From positions 1 to 64,000 of the forward strand of contig JAISOY010000108.1 in NCBI GenBank assembly GCA_031275285.1: 64,000 bases of DNA, read 5' to 3'. The notes under the pieces were generated by a model. That model had not been told where the DNA came from. It did no database searches and saw only the letters and a list, made by a program, of their open reading frames with translations. A program made the position numbers and the translations under genes. The DNA comes from Bacteroidales bacterium (GTDB lineage: Bacteria; Bacteroidota; Bacteroidia; Bacteroidales; UBA4181). Below, in pieces: positions 9,312 to 18,751 of this stretch (position 1 is the stretch's first letter; the number at the start of each line of letters is the position of its first letter).

Positions 9312-12300
9312 TTTCCGTTATTATTATTTTCCTGTGAGTAACAAACAAAAACAGCATCCTCCTGGCTTTTACCGAAACCAAGATCTGTTAGTACCCGGAT
9401 GTATTTATCCTGCTGATCTTTTCTGAGCACTACTTTCTTTGCTTTTGAAAACAAATCTATCATGGTTTTTTCATGGGTAATGATCCTGGTTTTATTGATG
9501 ATGACCATATCATACGATAAGTTCAGTACTGAATAATCCGTAGAAAATGTCATCCTGTCGGTTTTTGAAAAACAATTATCCGCCAGTGCAATGGCTTCCC
9601 AATCAGTATCAAACCCGGTAATATTGATTTGCTTGTCCGTCAATGCTACCCAATATGAACAGAATCCATAACCGCACCCGTAATCCAGTACGTTTTTTTC
9701 TCCTTCCAGTAGATTGCTGATTAACGCATAATTATTTGTTTTTCTTAAGTCCTTACTCAGGGAGTGTTCCAGGTCATAACCCTTATATAGGTAATTATCT
9801 TTTAGTATACGTTGCGGTTGGGGATTTTTCAGTGAAAACAGATTTGCAATACCGATTGGTGCTTTCCCTTTTTCCGTTCGACCAGTAATCAACAGTGAAA
9901 ATAAAAACGGTTGTAACGAATACGCAATTAGGATCGTTGCTCCCATCCCGATCAGTGTAGCAACACCAATCGAAGATATGGCCGGATGAACGGCGAAAAG
10001 GAGGGAGGATACGACAACTATCAATATGACAGCAGAAAAGAAAATGGCTGTTTTATGATACATCAGCAGAGGTGATCTGGTCCGGTATCCGGCAAGTAAT
10101 CCGTCCATGATGAAAATACTGTAGTCTACTCCGATGCCGAATACAAAAGCAGAAATGACAATGTTGATCAGATTGAATTCCATACCAAAAATAGCCATGC
10201 TTCCCAGGACAATATACCAACTAAGTCCCATCGGCAGGAAGGCCAGGATGGAAAGTACGATACTCCTGAAGGACAGTAGAAGCACCAGTAATACGAACAG
10301 GGATGATATGGTCAGTGTGGTATTGAAATCATCGTGGATCATTTTTACCATATCACTTGTATAATACATAGGGTCGATCACTACAAGATCAGGATCATCT
10401 TTGACGATATTGTCACCGACTTCTGTTAAATACTTCCTGTCCATTTGTACGGGAACAAAAACAAGGTACTGATCGTCGGTATATTCAATGATATTGTCCA
10501 GGATTTCTTCCGGTATTACATCTGCTTCATACAAAGATACAGGTTCGTATTCCGTATCAAGCATATCAAAAAAAGGAGTAAATGTTGTCGGTGCGAATTT
10601 ATATTTTTTCCCGGCCTCAGTAATATTTTTCCTGATATCCTCTTTCCTTTCGTCGGTCCAGAACTCGTTCCATCGGTCAATCCGTTCTTGCTGCTCATTC
10701 ATTGGAACGAACAAAGTGAAAGCAGCTGAATATCCTTTTATCTGATTTTGCTTAAGCGCCTCATCCAATCTGGAACAAAGCTTTTCACCATAAATCAGGG
10801 CAGAATCAAAGTCACCGGATGCTGCCGCGAAATAAACGGTCGCCTGTCCTTCGTTTGCTTTTGAGGACAACAGTTTCTGGGAACGTACCACTCTTTTATC
10901 ATGATAACCAATGTTCTGTAAGTCAGAATCAAACTTTACCTTATCCGATACTGCAAAGCAAACGGCACTGACAATTAAAATCAAAGCGATCAGCCATTTT
11001 TGCTTTTCGAATGGGAAAGAATTGATTTTTTCAAGGATGGCAAATGCTTTTTCAGATTTTTTATTGTTCCGGGGATTAAAGAATTGCGGTAGAAACAGCA
11101 AACAGAATACCGTAGTTCCTACCAACCCCAGGGATGCGAACAATCCAAAATCCTGTAATAACTCGGATTTAGTCAATACCAGTCCCATGAAGGCACCAAT
11201 GGTAGTAAGGGAACCCAAAATGACAGGAATGGTCTGATCTTTCAATACTCTTTTAGGATCACTGACATATTTGTAATGTGTGATCACATGCAGGCAATAG
11301 CTGAAAGCTACCCCCATGACAATGGCCCCGATCCCCATGGCCATTAATGACATGCTGCCTTTAATAAAGTACATAACAGCCAAGGCAAAGAGAACTCCGT
11401 ATATAACCGGAGTGATCAGGTAAACCAGTGTAGACCTGTTTCTGAAGCAAATAATCAAAAGGACAAAGATCAAAGCCAGGGAAACGGAAATGGTCAATAA
11501 TAGATCCTTTTTTATTCGTTTGGAATTGTAAACACTCTGGACGGGTGCACCATGGTATAATATTTCAACACCCGGATATTGTTGCTGGAAAGAGGCAATT
11601 TCCTGCTCTATCATCTCCGAAAGCCGGGTACCTTTTTTAGAATCAAATGATTTAAAGTTGGGGGAAAGAAATGCAATAGCGACAGTTGTATCCGATGTAA
11701 AGATGTGACCATTATAGAATGTAAAATTACCACCTAATCCACTGCCGATTCCACCTAATCCGGACATAAAAATGTTACGCAGGGCTATCGGGTCCTGGGT
11801 AATTACATCCCTGAAAGCCATCCCTGCTGTAGAGATTAATGTAGCGTAATTCTCTTCCATCTGTTTTTCTACCTGTTCTTTTTGCAGGAGGGAATCCAGT
11901 TGACGGTATTGGGAAGCTTCAAGGAATACCGGGACATTTTCGTAAAGGAATGTTATCCCGTTTTGAAAAAGACTTTCGTCAATCTGGTACAGGACATTGT
12001 AAATCGCATCATTAATTGTGTCTTTATCCAAAAGCGCCTGGACAAATTCATCACAGATATCAACCAACTCATCAGTATCTATTGTATCAGACACCGGATT
12101 GAACAATATAAAGATTTTATCTTTTACCTTCAGGTTAGAAAAGACCAGTTTTTCGGTACCGCCTTTTTCCACAGACGGTAGTAATTTGGAAATATCTTCC
12201 TCAAAATTGATCTTTAAACCGAAGTAAGCAAAAAATAGGGTGGTCGATATCAGGATACCATAAAATAGGGCTTTATGTTTCTTGAAATATAGGTATATAA

Positions 12301-12319
12301 AAATGGTAAATCTTGACAC
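9308..12319 (-). CDS. MMPL/RND-type exporter fused to a class I methyltransferase
   Basis: 1003 residues from a GTG at 12319. Residues ~1-800 have the RND/MMPL layout: a first transmembrane helix at ~18-36, a large periplasmic loop, a helix bundle at ~270-430, a second single helix near 445, a second loop, and a final bundle at ~690-810. The gated motif GIGVDYSIFIMDG in the second bundle is characteristic. The C-terminal ~190 residues are soluble and carry SAM-methyltransferase motif I (VLDYGCGYG, ~877-885) and an acidic motif II (ITGFDTD). Lipid or aryl polyene export to the outer membrane plus methylation of the head group is the likely pairing. The fusion is unusual; I see no stop or frameshift between the two parts. 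Confidence 0.85.
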   Translation of the reverse strand: MSRFTIFIYLYFKKHKALFYGILISTTLFFAYFGLKINFEEDISKLLPSVEKGGTEKLVFSNLKVKDKIFILFNPVSDTIDTDELVDICDEFVQALLDKDTINDAIYNVLYQIDESLFQNGITFLYENVPVFLEASQYRQLDSLLQKEQVEKQMEENYATLISTAGMAFRDVITQDPIALRNIFMSGLGGIGSGLGGNFTFYNGHIFTSDTTVAIAFLSPNFKSFDSKKGTRLSEMIEQEIASFQQQYPGVEILYHGAPVQSVYNSKRIKKDLLLTISVSLALIFVLLIICFRNRSTLVYLITPVIYGVLFALAVMYFIKGSMSLMAMGIGAIVMGVAFSYCLHVITHYKYVSDPKRVLKDQTIPVILGSLTTIGAFMGLVLTKSELLQDFGLFASLGLVGTTVFCLLFLPQFFNPRNNKKSEKAFAILEKINSFPFEKQKWLIALILIVSAVCFAVSDKVKFDSDLQNIGYHDKRVVRSQKLLSSKANEGQATVYFAAASGDFDSALIYGEKLCSRLDEALKQNQIKGYSAAFTLFVPMNEQQERIDRWNEFWTDERKEDIRKNITEAGKKYKFAPTTFTPFFDMLDTEYEPVSLYEADVIPEEILDNIIEYTDDQYLVFVPVQMDRKYLTEVGDNIVKDDPDLVVIDPMYYTSDMVKMIHDDFNTTLTISSLFVLLVLLLSFRSIVLSILAFLPMGLSWYIVLGSMAIFGMEFNLINIVISAFVFGIGVDYSIFIMDGLLAGYRTRSPLLMYHKTAIFFSAVILIVVVSSLLFAVHPAISSIGVATLIGMGATILIAYSLQPFLFSLLITGRTEKGKAPIGIANLFSLKNPQPQRILKDNYLYKGYDLEHSLSKDLRKTNNYALISNLLEGEKNVLDYGCGYGFCSYWVALTDKQINITGFDTDWEAIALADNCFSKTDRMTFSTDYSVLNLSYDMVIINKTRIITHEKTMIDLFSKAKKVVLRKDQQDKYIRVLTDLGFGKSQEDAVFVCYSQENNNNGK

Positions 12320-12358
12320 AGGTTTTGATGTTATGAATTAAAATGATAATGGTGGTTT

Positions 12359-12802
12359 TTATTCAGGCTGGACATTCCATTGTTTTTTCCATTTCCTGTA
12401 AAAGTCGGGTGCAGAGACTTCAAATATCCCGTCCCGTGTCATAAAAAGTTGAATGGTGCTGGCTTTCAAAACAACAGACATGTCAGATTCTTTATAAATG
12501 GTATAGTCAAATATCATCTTTGCCGAGTTACATGGTACATAAGTAGTTTCAACAACCAGTACCTCTTCATAAGAAATCATATTCATATACCTGATATGCA
12601 GGTCAACAATAGGAGTAACATAGCCATTATTGTAAACATCCATATATCCTATGCCGAACTTTTTGCCGAAAGCTTCTCTTCCGTTTTCCAGATACTTGAC
12701 ATAGTTGCCATGCCAAACCATATTTATAGAATCAACATCATAAAAATGAATATTTATTTTTGTTGTTTCTGATAATTTTTTTTGAATATTTTCTTCTTTC
12801 AT
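12359..12802 (-). CDS. Acyl-CoA/acyl-ACP thioesterase (4HBT, YbgC/FadM type)
   Basis: 147 residues from the ATG at 12802; a TTG two codons earlier is less likely. The hotdog motif YDVDSINMVWHGNYVKYLENGREAF (residues ~21-45) is the 4-hydroxybenzoyl-CoA thioesterase signature, with Asp and His at the expected places. It lies 40 bases upstream of the MMPL gene on the same strand and after a strong hairpin. Cluster thioesterases of this type are found in aryl polyene loci, where they release or proofread ACP-bound chains. Acts in the cytoplasm. Confidence 0.8.
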   Translation of the reverse strand: MKEENIQKKLSETTKINIHFYDVDSINMVWHGNYVKYLENGREAFGKKFGIGYMDVYNNGYVTPIVDLHIRYMNMISYEEVLVVETTYVPCNSAKMIFDYTIYKESDMSVVLKASTIQLFMTRDGIFEVSAPDFYRKWKKQWNVQPE

Positions 12803-12878
12803 TGACAATCAAAAGGCATTTGATCAATTCTTCCCCGATATAAATAATCGGATTTATCTTTTCATTCTTAATAAAGCT

Positions 12879-12912
12879 AAAGCTGATTGAACAATTTCGT
12901 TCAATCAGCTTT
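12879..12912 (-). terminator. Strong hairpin between ACP and thioesterase genes
   Basis: A perfect 14-base-pair stem (aaagctgattgaac / gttcaatcagcttt) with a six-base loop, 23 bases past the ACP stop codon. The T-tract after it on the minus strand is interrupted (tttagctttatt). It may terminate the ketosynthase-ACP transcript, attenuate it, or protect a processed 3' end. Confidence 0.55.
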
Positions 12913-12934
12913 GCTTTATACAATTTCAATTTTA

Positions 12935-13174
12935 CTAAAGTCTTTCCTCAATAAAATTATATAATATCTCAAATGTTTTTATAGATGTTATGTCTTGACC
13001 TTTGATTTCCACGCCAAATGCGCTTTCTATCAAAGCAATCATATCCACCAGGCTTAAACTGTCGAGATCTAATGTTTCTTTAATATCGGCATCAGGAGTG
13101 ATATCCGATACTTCTATCTCAAATTCCTCAGCCAGTGCATTATTAACTTTTTCAATGAGTTCTTGTCTTTCCAT
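12935..13174 (-). CDS. Acyl carrier protein
   Basis: 79 residues, acidic and helical, with the phosphopantetheine site DLDSLSLVD (Ser39). The length and the pattern of helices II and III (LVDMIALIESAFGVEI) fit a stand-alone type II ACP. It lies 28 bases after the ketosynthase gene on the same strand, so the two form a co-transcribed pair. It carries the growing chain in the cytoplasm. The position beside one ketosynthase rather than beside a complete fab operon suggests it is dedicated to this cluster. Confidence 0.9.
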   Translation of the reverse strand: MERQELIEKVNNALAEEFEIEVSDITPDADIKETLDLDSLSLVDMIALIESAFGVEIKGQDITSIKTFEILYNFIEERL

Positions 13175-13202
13175 TCTTGTCTGTTTTATTTATTTTTAAA
13201 GA

Positions 13203-14423
13203 TTAAATATTTTTTACAATGAGGGTAGAATTGGTTCCTCCGAAACCAAAAGAATTAGATAGGAACATATCAAAATTTTTGTCTACCCTTGATCCGGGAA
13301 TATTTAATTTTGCCGAATCTTCATCCGGATTTTCAAAATTAAGATTAGGTGCAATATAGTTATTTTTCATCATTAACATCGAATAAATCACCTCACTTGC
13401 ACCCGCCATCCACATTTCATGTCCAGTCATTGATTTGGTCGATGTTACTTCCGGTTTATAATCCCCGAATACATGATCGATCGCTTTTGCTTCATTTCTG
13501 TCTCCAACAGGAGTAGAAGTAGCATGGGCATTGACATATCCTATATCCCTGATATCAACTCCGGCTTCTTTTATGGCCATCATTAACGAACGGGCGGGAC
13601 CATCTACATTTGGAACCGAGATATGATCTCCGTTGGAAGAAAATCCATATCCACATATTTCCCCGATAATAGGAGCACCACGTTTAACGGCCGATTCATA
13701 GCTTTCAATGATAACGGTTGCTGCTCCACCTCCCGGAACCAATCCATCACGATCCCTGTCAAAAGGACGGGAAGCCCTGGTGGGATCGTTTTCCCTTATT
13801 GAAAAAGCACTGATGCCATCAAAACTACCGACGGAAAAGGGGTTTACCTCCTGAGCACCACCACAGACAATACAGTCTTGCAGTCCCCATTGGATCAGTA
13901 AACTTCCCAGACCAATGGAATGTGATCCGCTGGCGCATGCTCCGGAAATTGTCAGATTGATCCCTTTCAGTTTAAAAATACAAGCCAGGTTCATGGTCAC
14001 AGTGGAATTCATGGATTTAAAGATGGCCCCTGAACCGATCAACGTGGTATTTTTCTTTTCACGCATAATATCGACACTTCTTACTACGGCGTCGGCACTG
14101 CTGTCGTTTCCATACAACAAACCTACTTCATGTGTATCCAGAAAATCCTGGTCGATTTTCGCATTTTTTAATGCTTCTACAGTTGCTACATAGGCATAAG
14201 CACCTTCTTCCGGTATATAAACCCGTTGATTCCGGCTAAGTGCACCTTTCAGATCAGGCATATCTACTTTTGCCGTTAATCCTGACCGGAACCCCATTTC
14301 TTTCCTCTCCGGATCCAGAATAATCCCTGATACTCCATTGTAAAGGGATTTATTTACTTCTTCGAGATTTTTTCCTAAACATGAATAGATACCCATTCCT
14401 GTAATTACAACTCTCCTTTTCAT
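13203..14423 (-). CDS. Beta-ketoacyl-ACP synthase (KAS II / ApeO-ApeR type)
   Basis: 406 residues. The thiolase-fold condensing enzyme triad is intact: Cys163 (SGACASG), His300 (NAHATSTP) and His335 (KSMTGHEMWMAGASE). The C-terminus has the FGGTNS glycine motif. It extends acyl-ACP with malonyl-ACP. Only one ketosynthase is visible in the cluster and no chain length factor partner. It begins downstream of a terminator (14484-14509), and a possible -7 box (TATTTTTG on the minus strand, 14468-14475) lies before it, so it may start its own transcript with the ACP gene. Confidence 0.9.
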   Translation of the reverse strand: MKRRVVITGMGIYSCLGKNLEEVNKSLYNGVSGIILDPERKEMGFRSGLTAKVDMPDLKGALSRNQRVYIPEEGAYAYVATVEALKNAKIDQDFLDTHEVGLLYGNDSSADAVVRSVDIMREKKNTTLIGSGAIFKSMNSTVTMNLACIFKLKGINLTISGACASGSHSIGLGSLLIQWGLQDCIVCGGAQEVNPFSVGSFDGISAFSIRENDPTRASRPFDRDRDGLVPGGGAATVIIESYESAVKRGAPIIGEICGYGFSSNGDHISVPNVDGPARSLMMAIKEAGVDIRDIGYVNAHATSTPVGDRNEAKAIDHVFGDYKPEVTSTKSMTGHEMWMAGASEVIYSMLMMKNNYIAPNLNFENPDEDSAKLNIPGSRVDKNFDMFLSNSFGFGGTNSTLIVKNI

Positions 14424-14483
14424 GTGATGATCATATTTTTTTTAAGTATGACAGATTTCCCATCGTGCAAAAATAAAAAAACA

Positions 14484-14509
14484 GATGAAATATTCGAAAA
14501 TATTTCATC
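14484..14509 (-). terminator. Rho-independent terminator after the acyltransferase gene
   Basis: A perfect 11-base stem (gatgaaatatt / aatatttcatc) with loop cgaa. On the minus strand it is followed within a few bases by TTTTTTTATTTTT. It is nested in an outer repeat (acagatttc at 14451-14459 and gaaatctgt at 14523-14531). It separates the acyltransferase from the ketosynthase transcript. Confidence 0.75.
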
Positions 14510-14541
14510 ATTAAAACTTTCAGAAATCTGTTCATATGTGA

Positions 14542-15987
14542 TTAACTGCTCTTCCTTGCCCGCAACCAAGGCTGTATAAACCGCTCATAAAGATTACGAA
14601 CTATAGGTTTTGATCTTATCCCCAACGAAGTATCCAAAGATTCATAAAGATTGGTTCGTAATGAGATCAAATCATCCAGCTTCTTATTTTTGGATAACTT
14701 ATGAAATCGAAATTCGCTTAACCAGGCTTTCCATGTTTTGGCGTAATGCCATACAAATACGCCTAAGAACGGAAGACAAAACACATATATAGAGGCAATC
14801 AGAAATGAATTTGTCAACATCCATGTTATGGCAAAAATGGAAAGATATAATACCGGCATGGTAAATAATAAGCTGATCACGATTTTGATGGCGCTGTGCA
14901 ACATCGGATCTTTTACTTTAGATGTAACCATTCCGGGAGCATATAAAACCAGGATATTAGGGATCAATGAAAAAATAAAAAGAGGGAATAACAAAGCAAA
15001 CAAAACTCCTTTGGATAGCATTTTCCACGGATTGTATTTCCTATCGAAATTCCAGTCGTTAAGCCTTAATTGTTTTATTTTTTCTCCCAGTGTGAGAGTG
15101 TCCCGGTATATCTGCTGTACCAGATGATCGTCTTTTTCTTTCAAATGTTCCAAATCAGCAAACAACTGTTTGTCAGCCAATAATTTTTCCGGAAGTTTGG
15201 TGGGATTTAAACCCTTTGATTTTGCGTATTTAACCCCATATGTATTTCTCAGGTAATCTATGGCCTTATAATTATCCAGATCAGTAATATTCAGCATTAA
15301 ATCGGATACCTGTTGCCTGACCAGTGCATTTACCTGCCGTTGTGCGGTTCTTGGCTTGGTTTTGTATAACTCATAGAAAGGTGCTATAGAAATCGGTGTC
15401 CCGTATTTAATCACCATATCTTCCTGTATATCGAAATAATTTGAATAATGATTACAGGACGGAAGGACAAATAATTCTTTCTTAAAATCGCTTTTTCTTG
15501 CAGCTTCAAAAAGGATATGCAGGTAACCTGATGAGAATTTACCCAGCCAGCGTTTATCCTGATGTCCGGACTCGGGGAAAATAATGATGGTTCCATCATT
15601 TAATAATTCCTCTTCGGATACTTCAAAAGTATCAGTGTTATGTACCAGTGACTCCTCTCCATCAACAGACATACGGTATGCCGGTAGCAATCCCAGCCAA
15701 CGAAGCAAGCGATTGGCCAGTGGTTTGTTGAAAACATCGGCCCGCGTGATTACCTTATGTTTTCTTTCTCTTCTCCCTTTAACGGTAAGCAAAAGTCCCA
15801 ATGGATCACATAAGCTGTTTTGATGATTGGATACAATCATTAACGGACACTTTTCAGGTATGTTTTCTGTATTGACTGCATATACTTTCCGGTAATATAC
15901 ATGATCATGAAAGAAACCCACATACTTCTTGAATATCCGATACCCTAAACCGGGTTTTTCGTTTTGGATGTTTCTCTTTTTTGTCAT
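14542..15987 (-). CDS. PlsC-family acyltransferase with C-terminal membrane segments
   Basis: 481 residues. The acyltransferase motif is NHQNSLCD (His55, Asp61): five residues between His and Asp, as in the NHQNxLxD subgroup, rather than the classical four. A second motif FPESGHQDKRW follows at about residue 138. The C-terminal third has hydrophobic segments at ~335-355 and ~375-420, so it is an inner-membrane protein. It would transfer an acyl chain to a glycerol- or lysolipid-type acceptor. In polyene clusters such enzymes attach the chain to a lipid anchor. It is terminated separately from the ketosynthase gene, so co-regulation is not certain. Confidence 0.8.
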   Translation of the reverse strand: MTKKRNIQNEKPGLGYRIFKKYVGFFHDHVYYRKVYAVNTENIPEKCPLMIVSNHQNSLCDPLGLLLTVKGRRERKHKVITRADVFNKPLANRLLRWLGLLPAYRMSVDGEESLVHNTDTFEVSEEELLNDGTIIIFPESGHQDKRWLGKFSSGYLHILFEAARKSDFKKELFVLPSCNHYSNYFDIQEDMVIKYGTPISIAPFYELYKTKPRTAQRQVNALVRQQVSDLMLNITDLDNYKAIDYLRNTYGVKYAKSKGLNPTKLPEKLLADKQLFADLEHLKEKDDHLVQQIYRDTLTLGEKIKQLRLNDWNFDRKYNPWKMLSKGVLFALLFPLFIFSLIPNILVLYAPGMVTSKVKDPMLHSAIKIVISLLFTMPVLYLSIFAITWMLTNSFLIASIYVFCLPFLGVFVWHYAKTWKAWLSEFRFHKLSKNKKLDDLISLRTNLYESLDTSLGIRSKPIVRNLYERFIQPWLRARKSS

Positions 15988-16463
15988 TATTATTTATACT
16001 AAAGAGAGCGTAATATTTGATGTCCTGATTAATGGTGTGTATGCCTAATTTCGGACAATTTTAGATGAACTGGTTATCGAAAGAACTTGATCAATAATAA
16101 ACGTAAATATTATCGAATTGTTCATTTTATGAGTTCAAAAGGATTACGATAAAACCGTCTACATCACTGCTTTTGAAAGATCCGGATTTTCAGGTACGGA
16201 TGCTGTCTTTTTCAAATTGATTATTTCTCGAATCCCAAAACCATTAGTTTTACTAATAAAAAATTATTCCAAGCGACAAATATAATCTATTTTAGATTAC
16301 AATAAGTGTCCATTATTACTGTAAAAATGTTTGAAAAGTCGTTTTCCTGTTTTCTGAATTGTTTTAGTCTGTATTACACAAAATATATTCTTTTGTTTCC
16401 TAGTGAATTGCGAAGATATTATAGATTTTGTTAAACGCCAAATAATTATTTATTCGCAGGTGA
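15988..16463. other. Intergenic stretch, 476 bases
   Basis: AT-rich with no coding signal on either strand. It presumably holds the promoter of the acyltransferase gene. A possible minus-strand -7 box (TATATTTG, near 16277) has no good -33 partner. Nothing else is recognisable. Confidence 0.4.
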
Positions 16464-17966
16464 TTACACATCTAAATCAATGGATATTCCATTTTTCTTA
16501 CATATTCGTTGTATAGCGAATTTTCCTGCCATGGCAGCTAATGGTAGACCACCATTGGGATATACCCACTGTCCGGCAAGGTACATATTTTCTATTCCGT
16601 CGACAAGACCTCTGTGTCTTTTTCTTTTTATATTGGTTAATGGAAAGAAAGACATATAAGCACCCTGGTATGTCTTGCAATAACGATTGAATGTCAGCGG
16701 TGTCGCAACATCAGTCATCTCTGTTTTACCTGCCAGTTCGGGATATACAGCGGTCAATTCATCAATGATTGCTTTCGCAACTTTTTCTTTCTCCTGCCTG
16801 TATAAAGCGGGAGAATCTTCTTTTAACTGTTTCCAATATTTATATTCTTTATCCTCAATGGTCAACGTAATTAATGATTTACCATCTATATTGAATTCCG
16901 GATCATAACTGTAATTTTTCATGCTCAGTTCATGGTAAACCGTTTGGTTGATCGTCAATGGGTGTGTCAACTTGAGGCAAAGGAATTCCGGATATTTTTT
17001 CAGGTCAGCGTTTATTCCTAATGAGACCAATGTTGCTGAGAGAAACCTATAATTTTCGGGAGAATCGAATCGTTCTTTAAAGTAGGTATCTTCATATTTC
17101 CCTTGAAGTAGCTGGTGGAGTACGGTATATGCATCTACTGTCGGAACAATATAGTCTGCGGGTATTTCTGTACTGTCGTCGGTCAGTGTTATTCCTACGG
17201 CTTTCCCGTCACGAATGATGATATTTTTTACAGGAGTTCCGGTATGCATGATTCCTCCCAATTCTTCGAATTTCCCTCTCATCCGTTGTGCAAATTGATA
17301 TGATCCTCCCATGGGCCATCCTCCGTCACCGGAAGTCCGTATTCCCAATGTGAAGAAAAGGGTATTAGCCGGTAATTCAGTCGGCACAATTGAAGAAAGC
17401 ATCCTGCGGATAACATCTGATTGGAATCCGGATAAATAATCCTTGATGGATACCTTACTACTTTTTACCATTACTTTTCCAAACTTGAAATGTTTGAACA
17501 GCAAGTTCATTTTCTCAAAAAACGACATGTACTCAAATGGTTTTCCACCTGGAACAGGGGGGGTCTGGCACCGCCTGACAGACTCGATAAATTTTTTGAT
17601 CTCTGATTCATCGACCGGAGAAATGGACAATAACTCCTGTTCCATCTTATCCAGTTGCGAATACAGATAATATGTCTTCCCTTCGTGAATGGTAGCAACA
17701 ATATATTTGGACTGGTATATGGTTGTCTCATCATTAATAGCACCACATGTTTTCCATACACGGTACATGTCGGTACCTTTTTTGGATCCGGTAAGCCAGT
17801 GAATACAACCGTCGATATGGTACCCTTTCCTGTCCCATCCTGTACATATCCCTCCGGCGACATTGTGAAATTCAAAAATTTCCGCTTTAAAACCAGCCCT
17901 AAGTGCATAAATACCTGCAGTTAGCCCTGATATACCTCCTCCAATAATAATGATTTTTTTGTTCAT
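16464..17966 (-). CDS. Phytoene-dehydrogenase-like FAD oxidoreductase
   Basis: 500 residues. The N-terminal dinucleotide motif is IIIIGGGISGLTAGIYALRAG, then GGICTGWDRKGYHIDGCIHWLTG, a form seen in the CrtI/retinol saturase branch. The C-terminus has MYLAGQWVYPNGGLPLAAMAGK, the FAD-binding segment typical of these enzymes. The enzyme would desaturate, saturate or isomerise a conjugated or acyl chain. It is about 480 bases upstream of the acyltransferase and is the second member of this superfamily here (see 7833-9311). The two differ strongly in sequence, so they are not a recent duplication. The substrate is unknown. Confidence 0.75.
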   Translation of the reverse strand: MNKKIIIIGGGISGLTAGIYALRAGFKAEIFEFHNVAGGICTGWDRKGYHIDGCIHWLTGSKKGTDMYRVWKTCGAINDETTIYQSKYIVATIHEGKTYYLYSQLDKMEQELLSISPVDESEIKKFIESVRRCQTPPVPGGKPFEYMSFFEKMNLLFKHFKFGKVMVKSSKVSIKDYLSGFQSDVIRRMLSSIVPTELPANTLFFTLGIRTSGDGGWPMGGSYQFAQRMRGKFEELGGIMHTGTPVKNIIIRDGKAVGITLTDDSTEIPADYIVPTVDAYTVLHQLLQGKYEDTYFKERFDSPENYRFLSATLVSLGINADLKKYPEFLCLKLTHPLTINQTVYHELSMKNYSYDPEFNIDGKSLITLTIEDKEYKYWKQLKEDSPALYRQEKEKVAKAIIDELTAVYPELAGKTEMTDVATPLTFNRYCKTYQGAYMSFFPLTNIKRKRHRGLVDGIENMYLAGQWVYPNGGLPLAAMAGKFAIQRICKKNGISIDLDV

Positions 17967-18124
17967 TGTTTAAGTTCTATATGGTAGTTTCTGGTAATGA
18001 TTAAATGATTATTAAAACATTCTTTACTACAAGGGACAAAGTTAACAAAAATACCAGTTTAAGAAATTTCATTTTCTTAACGTAATAAAATGGCTCATTA
18101 TTGTGTGAATTAATGCCTGGTAAA

Positions 18125-18751
18125 TTATCCTATTAAAAAACTTAATACCGCTACAAGTCCGAGTAAGACGATCAGTATTCCGGCTGTCCTGTTCAGGTAT
18201 AGCAGGTAACGCGGGCGGAATTTATTCCGTAACATAGCGATACAGGTAGTTAGTGTGAACCACCACATAGATGCTCCGATAAAAACCCCGGCGAGAATGA
18301 ATGATCCTGAAAAATAACTGATATCCGAATCAACTCCGAAAAGAGCAAAAAAAGCCATGTATGTCAGGATAAAAGCAGGATTAACTATTGCAATGAGAAA
18401 TACCGAAACAAAGTCGCTTCTTAATGTTTCTTTTTTTTCCTTGTTCTGCCGGATTTGCATTACAGGATTCTTAAAAAAAGTAATCACTCCTAATACGATA
18501 ACACAGATTCCAAGTATGATTTTTAACAGTTCGATATTTTTTTCAATGAATGGCAACACAATTCCCAGGAAGAATGCAGCAATAGTCGCAGATAAAGTAT
18601 TGGCAGAAGCGGCTCCGAGTCCGGAAATAAATCCGGATTTCCGGCTTTTGGATAATGTTCGTTGGATGCAGAGTACTGCAATAGCTCCTGGTGGTATTGC
18701 TACCATTAATCCAGTTATTATCCCTATCCCTAAATTCAACAAAAATTCCAT
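18125..18751 (-). CDS. LysE/RhtB-family inner-membrane exporter
   Basis: 208 residues with six hydrophobic segments spread over the full length. The N-terminus (GIGIITGLMVAIPPGAIAVLCIQRTLSKSRKSGFISGLGAASANT) is the LysE family signature, with the conserved PPG. Family members export amino acids or related small molecules by proton antiport. The gene has its own spacing on both sides (158 bases to the FAD enzyme). Upstream are a possible -7 box (TATCTTTG on the minus strand, 18780-18787) and a small palindrome cctcaatttgagg (18796-18808). The substrate cannot be told from the sequence. Confidence 0.85.
   Translation of the reverse strand: MEFLLNLGIGIITGLMVAIPPGAIAVLCIQRTLSKSRKSGFISGLGAASANTLSATIAAFFLGIVLPFIEKNIELLKIILGICVIVLGVITFFKNPVMQIRQNKEKKETLRSDFVSVFLIAIVNPAFILTYMAFFALFGVDSDISYFSGSFILAGVFIGASMWWFTLTTCIAMLRNKFRPRYLLYLNRTAGILIVLLGLVAVLSFLIG

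Noticed and set aside
12738-12929. 63-codon minus-strand frame between the ACP and thioesterase genes
   Set aside because: It spans the strong hairpin at 12879-12912 and overlaps the thioesterase start; Lys/Ile/Asn-rich composition reflects AT-rich spacer.
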